From JADKCL01 sp046050405 (lineage in GTDB: Bacteria > Bacteroidota > Bacteroidia > J057 > JADKCL01): 8,512 bases of DNA. Positions 1 to 8,512 of this stretch are shown one piece after another. Position 1 is the first letter of the stretch. Each line of letters opens with the position of its first letter. Both the position numbers and the translations under genes were made by a program. Below the pieces are notes generated by a model, which was not told where the DNA came from, ran no database searches, and saw only the letters and a program-made list of their open reading frames with translations. Where the stretch lies: contig JBJOPY010000262.1 of NCBI GenBank assembly GCA_046050405.1, positions 1 through 8,512 of the forward strand, written 5' to 3'.

Positions 1-1
1 G

Positions 2-448
2 CTCTGCCAGCAGTGCATTCTGGGGATGGGTATGGAACATCGGCTCGATCAGCACCAGCTGGCCTTGCCCGCTGCCCGCTACCACGAAGGGATCCTGTGC
101 CCAGTCGCCATGGGGGGGGGATGCCTCCCCGTCGCCTGCCTGCGGAAGCGCGGTCCCGACCACGACCATATGGTGCTGGGGGTAGAGATGGGAGGAAGCC
201 AGGGCCTCCCTGAATTGGCTCACCATTTCATACTCGGCACGGTGGTCGCTGACCCTGACATGGTTCGCGAGGATGACAAACGTCACGCGATCCCCGAAGG
301 CGGCGAAAATCTGGGCGTACCGGCCGCTTATCTTCACCGCATCCACCTCCTGCGCCGTCCCCGGATAGATCAGCAGCACCATCTCGATCTTGCCATAGAC
401 GGACGAGAGGCTCCGGAGGGACAGTGTCGTGCGGTCGTGGCTTTCCAT
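2..448 (-). CDS. Partial protein, candidate guanidino-group-modifying (deiminase-like) enzyme, N-terminal part
   Basis: The reading frame starts at the ATG at 448-446 and stays open to the left edge: 149 residues with no stop, so the C-terminal part is missing. The first ~95 residues read as an alpha/beta fold, with hydrophobic strands such as MVLLIYPG (23-30) and VTFVILANH (55-63). Residues 115-121 are DWAQDPF, followed by LVLIEPM (131-137). Human peptidylarginine deiminases have WMQDE followed by a strand, where the Trp and Asp bind the guanidinium group; W116 and D119 fit that pattern. The remaining catalytic His and Cys would lie outside the window. The frame starts 11 bases after the stop of the upstream gene, so the two are probably co-transcribed. 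No Shine-Dalgarno site is visible; a C-rich run precedes the ATG. A nine-base C run (112-120, read as G on the plus strand) lies inside the coding sequence. That this is a real gene is fairly likely; the superfamily assignment is a motif-level inference and could be wrong. Confidence 0.6.
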   Translation of the reverse strand, partial: MESHDRTTLSLRSLSSVYGKIEMVLLIYPGTAQEVDAVKISGRYAQIFAAFGDRVTFVILANHVRVSDHRAEYEMVSQFREALASSHLYPQHHMVVVGTALPQAGDGEASPPHGDWAQDPFVVAGSGQGQLVLIEPMFHTHPQNALLAE

Positions 449-459
449 CGGGGGGGAGG

Positions 460-879
460 TCAGGGAACGGGGCTGAGGATGCACTTGGGGTTGTTGACGA
501 GCACCTTCAGCGCATAGGGGCCGGTGGTGCGGATCAATCCGAGCGGACCGCAGGAGAGGGAGATGAGCATGCTTTCCCTGACCCTGCCGGTATCCCGGAG
601 GTCGATGATGTTCAGCCCCCCCAGGCGGTCGCCTGAGAAGTTCACAGAACCACGCTTCACCTCCACGTCGATCTCGAAGGCGACTGTACCCTTCTTGCAG
701 AGGCCTCTCTGGATGACGTAGTTTCCATCCACCACCTGGATGCCGATCGGGGGGGTGATCCTCCGGAGGTCATACTGTGCTCCCCTGCCAGGGCCACCTG
801 TGCGATTTTTTCTGACCAGCAGCTGGGTGTAGTCCTCTGAAAAATGGAGGGTGTAATCCGTAATTGGATATTGAGCCAT
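460..879 (-). CDS. Hypothetical 139-residue protein, first gene of a leftward pair
   Basis: I do not recognise this protein. It reads MAQYPITDYTLHF at the N terminus and is dominated by alternating hydrophobic/polar stretches that suggest beta strands, for example IGIQVVDGNYVIQ, VAFEIDVEV and YALKVLVNN. There is no signal peptide or membrane segment, so it should be cytoplasmic. The same frame extends upstream to an ATG at 990, but that extension reads through A+T-rich intergenic DNA and gives a low-complexity basic peptide, so I chose the ATG at 879-877. On its own strand, TTTG (916-913) and TATAAA (895-890), 17 bases apart, are a weak promoter candidate. A short hairpin ACGC-TTT-GCGT (880-890) abuts the start codon. 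The stop is 11 bases before the deiminase-like gene, so a joint role is likely, perhaps as a partner or accessory of that enzyme; this is inference from position only. Two seven-base G/C runs lie in the coding region (616-622, 749-755). Confidence 0.7.
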   Translation of the reverse strand: MAQYPITDYTLHFSEDYTQLLVRKNRTGGPGRGAQYDLRRITPPIGIQVVDGNYVIQRGLCKKGTVAFEIDVEVKRGSVNFSGDRLGGLNIIDLRDTGRVRESMLISLSCGPLGLIRTTGPYALKVLVNNPKCILSPVP

Positions 880-901
880 ACGCTTTGCGTTTATAATTTT
901 G
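871..901 (+). promoter_or_regulatory. Candidate Bacteroidota promoter, distal, facing the 512-residue gene
   Basis: TTG at 871-873, a 20-base spacer and TAATTTTG at 894-901 match the Bacteroidota housekeeping consensus (TTG, ~20 bases, TAnnTTTG) exactly. Spacer length and both boxes are the same as in the promoter at 2838-2868. It points rightward and lies over the first codons and start of the leftward 139-residue gene, so the divergent promoters would interfere. Transcription would begin near 905-907, giving either a ~235-base leader for the gene at 1142 or a short transcript. An AT-rich island may produce such a match by chance. Confidence 0.45.
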
Positions 902-946
902 AATCGATGCCGCAAATCAAGGGAGCCTGCACGAGGGGGAAAAGAC

Positions 947-964
947 GAAATTTTTGAAATTTTT
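947..964. repeat. Two tandem copies of GAAATTTTT
   Basis: A nine-base unit, GAAATTTTT, is present twice head to tail (947-955, 956-964), followed by a further GA. It is an isolated A+T-rich island in G+C-rich intergenic DNA, between the distal promoter and the 512-residue gene. It may be a bent or easily melted segment or a regulator site; nothing further can be supported. The rest of the 880-1141 intergenic region (to about 1090) shows no gene or clear signal. Confidence 0.6.
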
Positions 965-1091
965 GATGCCCGACCCCGCCGGAAAGCCACCCCGTAGCCC
1001 AGGACTGCGGAGAACTCTCCAATCGTCCAGGTGGGGATTCCAGCCCATCCAGTGGCGGAAAGCTGCCGATTTCGTCCATTGACACCTCCCG

Positions 1092-1122
1092 TTCAGCCGT
1101 GCAGAATGTTTTCCTATTTTTG
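1092..1122 (+). promoter_or_regulatory. Candidate proximal promoter of the 512-residue gene
   Basis: TATTTTTG at 1115-1122 fits TAnnTTTG, and TTC at 1092-1094 sits in the -33 position with the same 20-base spacing seen at the other two promoters (consensus TTG, so one mismatch). Transcription would start near 1126-1129, leaving a leader of about 13-16 bases before the ATG at 1142. Confidence 0.5.
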
Positions 1123-1141
1123 ACACCCGACGAATTACACG

Positions 1142-2680
1142 ATGGCAAAATCCCCTGAAATCTTTGCCCTGGTTCGGTCCATGACCACCCAGGAGAAGCG
1201 GTTCTTCAAGGTCTTCCATGCAAAGGCAGCCGAGGACAAGGATCCGAAGAACCATTACCTTCTGCTCTTCGATGACCTGAACGATTATGTGGTCAAAGCC
1301 GAGAGAGATGACGAGGAGGAATTTCAGCGGATGCATGCCTCCAAACCCTACAGTGCCCACTTTTCCTTCCACAAGACCTTCCTGATGGGCAAGATCGTCC
1401 ATGCCTGCCTGAACATGACCAATGACTCCATCGATCATCGGCTGGCAGGGTTGGTCGCAGAGGCGAGGTTTTATTGGGACCGCCGACTCCAGTCCACTGC
1501 CAGCAAGAAACTGAACAAGGCGCACCAGCTCGCCAAGAGATACGAAAAGCATGAAGTACTGCTGGAAATTCTGCGGATGAAGCGGACCCATTGCATCGAG
1601 GGCCATTCAGCCCATCGCGTGGATCCCAGGCCGATCCTGGAGGAACTCACCCAGGTGGGCGAAGTCATCCGGAATAAAATCGCCTACCTGAGGATCAAGG
1701 ACATCCTCTTCCTGAAGCAAAAGGAAACGACCCGAGAAAGGGATCCGGAATGCCTCCGGGAACTCAGCGACCTGATGGGGCTGCCGGAGATGCAGGATGA
1801 GGGCAGGGCCCTCTCCTTCGATGCCAGGCACAGCTTTCACTTCGCCAAGGCCATCTACCACCAGTTGGCCGGGGAATGGCAGGAAGCGATGGCCCAGCAC
1901 TCCCGCATGTTCCATCTCTGGATCGGAGCCCCTGACATGCAGGAGGACCGTCCGGTTCATTTCCGAAGCATGCTCGCGAACTACCTCAACTTTTGCTGCT
2001 CAGAGGGATGCTACGATCACTTTGACGAAGCCCTGGCGATCATGGAACAACCCCGCACCAGCTCCAGGCAAGAGTGGATCGAATCCTTGCAAAACTCGAT
2101 CTACATACGCCTCACCCACGAAATCTCCCGCTGCAACTGGCAGAAGGTCGATGAAATGAGGCTCAAATACGAGGAGCATCAGGTGCAGATCGAGAGGAAG
2201 ATCCACACCTCGCGCAAGATGGCCTTCTACCTTCACTTCGCATGGTTCGAGCTGGTGAACCAGCGATACGGGCAGGCAAATGGCTGGATCGAGAGAATCC
2301 TGACCACCGGCAAGCTCAGCATTCGCGACGACATCCGCAACTTCGCCCTTCTGTTCAAGCCCATCATCAGGATCTCACAGGAGGACAGCGAACTGCTCGA
2401 GCACGATGCCAATGCCGCCTACCGCCATCTGATGTCACAGAAGGAACTGCTGCCTTATGAAAAAGCGGCCATCCAGTTCTACAAGAAATGGCTGAGACTG
2501 ACGAAAATGGACGAGAAGATCCGCGCCGCAGAAGCCCTGAAGCAGGAGCTCGAGGCCCTGTCCACCAGCAGCTCCTCGCGAAACGCGCTCGGATTCGAAA
2601 TCATGATCACCTGGCTCGAGAGCATAGTCCGTCAACTGGATTTGCGGTCGGTCGTCGAGGAGAAATGGCTGGCAAGATAG
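1142..2680 (+). CDS. Conserved Bacteroidota-type helical-repeat protein of unknown function, 512 residues
   Basis: The protein begins MAKSPEIFALVRSMTTQEKR and continues FFKVF. The pattern of a short helix, S-(M/L)-T-x-x-EKR-(F/Y)-F-K and then a 'YLLLFDDLND' helix is one I associate with a family of ~500-residue uncharacterised proteins in Bacteroidota. The whole sequence is predicted helical, rich in Glu, Lys, Arg and Leu, with regularly spaced helices such as KKLNKAHQLAKRYEKHEVLL, reminiscent of TPR-like alpha solenoids. No catalytic motif, signal peptide or membrane segment is visible, so a cytoplasmic scaffold or protein-binding role is a guess. The ATG at 1142 is preceded by a promoter candidate and no Shine-Dalgarno site, usual for the phylum. 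It ends at a TAG 195 bases before the next gene and appears to be transcribed alone; the link with the metal operon is probably only adjacency. Confidence 0.87.
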   Translation: MAKSPEIFALVRSMTTQEKRFFKVFHAKAAEDKDPKNHYLLLFDDLNDYVVKAERDDEEEFQRMHASKPYSAHFSFHKTFLMGKIVHACLNMTNDSIDHRLAGLVAEARFYWDRRLQSTASKKLNKAHQLAKRYEKHEVLLEILRMKRTHCIEGHSAHRVDPRPILEELTQVGEVIRNKIAYLRIKDILFLKQKETTRERDPECLRELSDLMGLPEMQDEGRALSFDARHSFHFAKAIYHQLAGEWQEAMAQHSRMFHLWIGAPDMQEDRPVHFRSMLANYLNFCCSEGCYDHFDEALAIMEQPRTSSRQEWIESLQNSIYIRLTHEISRCNWQKVDEMRLKYEEHQVQIERKIHTSRKMAFYLHFAWFELVNQRYGQANGWIERILTTGKLSIRDDIRNFALLFKPIIRISQEDSELLEHDANAAYRHLMSQKELLPYEKAAIQFYKKWLRLTKMDEKIRAAEALKQELEALSTSSSSRNALGFEIMITWLESIVRQLDLRSVVEEKWLAR

Positions 2681-2691
2681 CACCGGCACAT

Positions 2692-2712
2692 CCCCTCCCG
2701 AACCCAGAGGGG
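2692..2712 (+). other. Small hairpin after the 512-residue gene
   Basis: CCCCTC (2692-2697) and GAGGGG (2707-2712) form a six-bp stem with a nine-base loop, starting 12 bases after the TAG at 2680. No T run follows, so it is not a classical intrinsic terminator, but it may define or protect the mRNA 3' end. Confidence 0.35.
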
Positions 2713-2742
2713 GAGCGAATGGTCGCCTGCGCCCTGCCCTCC

Positions 2743-2800
2743 TTCGCCCGGGCAGGGGGCCTGCTGCATCCCCTGCGGCCAGGCAGCAGGTTCGCCCGGG
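2743..2800. repeat. Direct repeat flanking overlapping inverted repeats in the spacer
   Basis: TTCGCCCGGG occurs twice, at 2743-2752 and 2791-2800. Between the copies, CCTGCTGC (2760-2767) pairs with GCAGCAGG (2783-2790), an eight-bp perfect stem; the flanking CCCGGGC (2747-2753) can also pair with GCCCGGG (2794-2800), extending the stem outward. An alternative stem, GCAGGGG (2752-2758) with CCCCTGC (2770-2776), interleaves with the first. This may be a transcription barrier between the 512-residue gene and the metal operon or a folded RNA 3' end. No T tract follows. G+C-rich composition raises the odds of chance pairing. Confidence 0.5.
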
Positions 2801-2837
2801 AGGTTTCCGCGCAGCAAATCCGCAGCAAAAATCATGC

Positions 2838-2868
2838 TTGGATATCTCCCCCTTCCCCCCTACCTTTG
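2838..2868 (+). promoter_or_regulatory. Promoter of the metal-efflux operon
   Basis: TTG (2838-2840), 20 bases, TACCTTTG (2861-2868): a full match to the Bacteroidota promoter consensus. The -7 box ends only seven bases before the ATG at 2876, so transcription should start within a few bases of, or at, the start codon. This also argues that an in-frame ATG at 2834 lies upstream of the transcript and is not used. Confidence 0.7.
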
Positions 2869-2875
2869 CCGCATC

Positions 2876-3202
2876 ATGAGAGCGTTGTCCATTGCAATGG
2901 CAATAATGGTGGCGATCCTGTCCCTGCTCCCCTGCGGAGACCATGGGGCCGAGGGTTCCGATGCCGTGTATGCACAGGCGCACGCCACCATCACCATCAC
3001 CCACCACGCCGAGCACAGCGAGGACCTCGAACGCTGCACCCCCTTCTGCCATTGCAACTGCTGCCACACCTGCGTGACCATGATGAACATCGCACTGTAC
3101 CCGGTGCAGCCCTCCCCCCTTCATACGGAATACCACCTCCTCCAATACCAGATGGAAAACCAGCACCAGAAGTCCATCTGGCAGCCCCCCAACATCGCCT
3201 GA
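2876..3202 (+). CDS. DUF6660-like small Cys/His-rich exported protein, 108 residues
   Basis: Residues 4-19 form a hydrophobic N-terminal segment ending in a Pro-Cys (19-20) and then Gly-Asp, followed by a His-rich stretch (H36, H43, H44, H47) and a Cys/His cluster: C54, C58, H59, C60, C62, C63, H64, C66. This layout (hydrophobic start, PC-(E/G)D, an acidic/His linker and C-x3-C-H-C-x-C-C-H) matches the small DUF6660 proteins I know from Bacteroidota, often found just ahead of CzcA-type pumps. It is presumably exported to the periplasm or membrane-anchored; the Pro before C20 makes a lipobox unlikely. The thiol/imidazole cluster suggests metal binding, as a sensor, chaperone or buffer for the pump, but no function is established. 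The start at 2876 was preferred to the in-frame ATG at 2834 because the promoter lies between them and because the hydrophobic segment then begins at once. It is the first gene of the operon, 161 bases before the pump. Confidence 0.85.
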   Translation: MRALSIAMAIMVAILSLLPCGDHGAEGSDAVYAQAHATITITHHAEHSEDLERCTPFCHCNCCHTCVTMMNIALYPVQPSPLHTEYHLLQYQMENQHQKSIWQPPNIA

Positions 3203-3282
3203 GTGAAGAACCTCCGGGGAGTAGTGTGCCCGGCAGAGACCGTCCCACCCATTATTCCATCCTGGGTTCCGGGAGTTGAAAG

Positions 3283-3310
3283 TGGAAAATCAACGTTTCT
3301 GATTTCTCCA
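3283..3310. repeat. Ten-bp imperfect dyad upstream of the pump gene
   Basis: TGGAAAATCA (3283-3292) pairs with TGATTT plus TCCA (3300-3305, 3307-3310), with one bulged C at 3306 and a seven-base loop. It is the A+T-richest part of the 3203-3363 gap and ends 53 bases before the ATG at 3364. It could be an operator for a metal regulator, an mRNA hairpin tuning pump translation, or a processing site. No consensus promoter is seen in the gap, so the pump is probably read from 2838-2868. Nothing else was identified in this gap. Confidence 0.5.
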
Positions 3311-3363
3311 TGTACACCACTCCCCTGCCCATCGTCCATTGTCCACTCAAATGATCAAGGCGA

Positions 3364-7749
<4,386 letters not shown>

Positions 7750-7755
7750 ATCGTC

Positions 7756-8512
7756 ATGAAATCCACATTCAGCATATTCCTCCTCCTCCCCGCCCTCCTC
7801 GCATTGGCCGCCTGCCGTCCAGCGGAGGTGCCCCAGACCCAGGAGACCGGCTCCGGGACATCCCCGCATCCCAACCGCGTCACCCTCACTCCCGCCCAGC
7901 GCAGCGCCATCGGCGTGGAGACCGGGCCGTTCCGCACGGACAAGGTCCGCACCAAGATCAGGGCAAACGGTGTCCTGGACGTCCCCCCGCAGAACATGGT
8001 CAGCATCCATGCCCCCTTCGGAGGCTTCCTCAAGCATACCGCCCTGCTCCCTGGAACCAAGGTCAGCCGCGGGCAGGTGGTCGCCACGGTGGAAAACCCC
8101 GCGTTCATCACCATGCAGCAGGAATACCTGGAGGCGAGGAGCCAGACGGACTACCTGGCGTCAGAGTTCCAGCGCCAGACCGCCCTGGCTGCCGAAAATG
8201 TGAACGCCAGGAAGAGCCTGGAAAAGGCCACCTCCGAATACGAGACGATGAAGGCAAGGCTGGCGGGCAGCAAGGCCAAGCTCGAAATGCTCCAGCTGGA
8301 CCTGCATCGGCTGGAAAGGGGCGAAATCGTGCGGGAAGTGCCGATCCTGGCTCCCATGGACTTCGGGGACTTCCAGCTAGCCTCCGCCAACCTGATGGAG
8401 GACTATGGCGATGCCGGCTTCGGGATGGACCAGTTCGAGTCCGCCCCCATGGATAACTGTTTTTTCATCCTCTCATGTACTCATTTCCTGGTGGAAGACA
8501 TTAAAATTAGTG
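7756..8512 (+). CDS. Periplasmic adaptor (membrane fusion) lipoprotein of the pump, incomplete and abnormal at its 3' end
   Basis: The protein starts MKSTFSIFLLLPALLALAAC: a lipoprotein signal with lipobox LAAC and acylated C20. Then come the hallmarks of CzcB/CusB-type adaptors: LTPAQRSAIGVETG (~43-56), NGVLDVPPQNMVSIHAP (~71-87), the first half of the lipoyl-like domain (GFLKHTALLPGTKVSRGQVVATVENP, written here only as a region, ~90-115), and a Gln/Glu/Lys-rich helical hairpin (~118-190) that would contact the TolC channel. At residues 192-202, REVPILAPMD should lead into the second lipoyl half (family pattern APMDGYV), but after D202 the sequence reads FGDFQLASANLMEDYGDAGF and does not resemble the family. 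The frame stays open to the right edge. It would join the fused pump/channel across the periplasm. Identity to base 8361 is firm; the remainder may be an insertion or a sequence join, in which case the gene is broken. Confidence 0.85.
   Translation, partial: MKSTFSIFLLLPALLALAACRPAEVPQTQETGSGTSPHPNRVTLTPAQRSAIGVETGPFRTDKVRTKIRANGVLDVPPQNMVSIHAPFGGFLKHTALLPGTKVSRGQVVATVENPAFITMQQEYLEARSQTDYLASEFQRQTALAAENVNARKSLEKATSEYETMKARLAGSKAKLEMLQLDLHRLERGEIVREVPILAPMDFGDFQLASANLMEDYGDAGFGMDQFESAPMDNCFFILSCTHFLVEDIKIS
8449..8512. other. A+T-rich foreign-looking segment at the right edge
   Basis: The last 52 bases have 18 G+C (35%), against 32 of 50 (64%) in the 50 bases just before 8451. The change falls after CCCCCATGGAT (8444-8454), near the second of two near-identical motifs, CCCATGGAC (8353-8361) and CCCATGGAT (8446-8454). 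On the minus strand it has ATG-rich short frames but no open frame of useful length. It may be the end of an insertion sequence, an A+T-rich insertion, or an assembly join. Too short to name. Confidence 0.45.

Noticed and set aside
26..517. Rightward open frame of 163 codons at the left end
   Set aside because: It is antisense to the leftward pair, gives a His/Gly/Pro-rich peptide with no domain, and the opposite-strand translations look far more like real proteins.
880..990. N-terminal extension of the 139-residue protein from an ATG at 990
   Set aside because: The added 37 residues come from A+T-rich intergenic DNA with tandem repeats and have a basic, low-complexity composition.
2834..2875. 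Upstream in-frame ATG for the small Cys/His-rich protein
   Set aside because: It lies inside the promoter, between or before its two boxes, so it would not be in the transcript.
2488..3279. Rightward open frame of 263 codons across the end of the 512-residue gene and the small protein
   Set aside because: Pro/Arg/His-rich out-of-frame reading that crosses a spacer, two genes and the operon promoter.
3203..3363. A separate consensus promoter for the pump gene
   Set aside because: I searched the gap for TAnnTTTG with a TTG about 20 bases upstream and found no acceptable match.
8449..8512. Named insertion-sequence end
   Set aside because: The segment is too short and no terminal inverted repeat or transposase frame can be shown, so no family is claimed.

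Overview
The window looks like a piece of a G+C-rich Bacteroidota chromosome. Four things point there: a 512-residue helical protein of a type I associate with Bacteroidota; a small Cys/His-rich secreted protein resembling DUF6660; a CzcA-type efflux pump fused to a TolC-like channel, an architecture typical of the phylum; and promoters of the Bacteroidota form TTG-N20-TAnnTTTG. Shine-Dalgarno sites are weak or absent throughout. The species cannot be told from the sequence.

Layout. Positions 1-879 hold a leftward two-gene unit of unknown role. A 139-residue protein (460-879) is followed 11 bases later by the first 149 residues of a protein that runs off the left edge (2-448). The second protein carries a DWAQDPF motif that resembles the catalytic tryptophan/aspartate segment of the guanidino-group-modifying (peptidylarginine deiminase-like) superfamily. 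Four runs of seven to nine identical G/C bases lie in this unit. A 262-base divergent intergenic region follows, with two rightward promoter candidates; one lies across the start codon of the leftward gene. Next is the 512-residue protein (1142-2680), then a G+C-rich spacer with strong, mutually overlapping inverted repeats (2681-2860).

From 2838 onward is a heavy-metal efflux operon. A perfect promoter sits so close to the DUF6660-like start codon (2876-3202) that its mRNA should be nearly leaderless. After a 161-base gap containing a 10-bp dyad comes the 1461-residue CzcA-TolC fusion (3364-7749), and six bases later a periplasmic adaptor lipoprotein (from 7756). Together these would form an RND tripartite pump exporting divalent metal ions (Co/Zn/Cd/Ni type) from periplasm or cytoplasm to outside, with inner-membrane pump and outer-membrane channel made as one polypeptide. 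The small Cys/His-rich protein would be an exported accessory, possibly a metal binder.

Right edge. The adaptor loses resemblance to its family after residue 202 (base 8361), and the last ~60 bases drop from about 64% to 35% G+C. This suggests an insertion, a recombination scar or a chimeric join. No rRNA, tRNA, CRISPR array or complete mobile element was seen.
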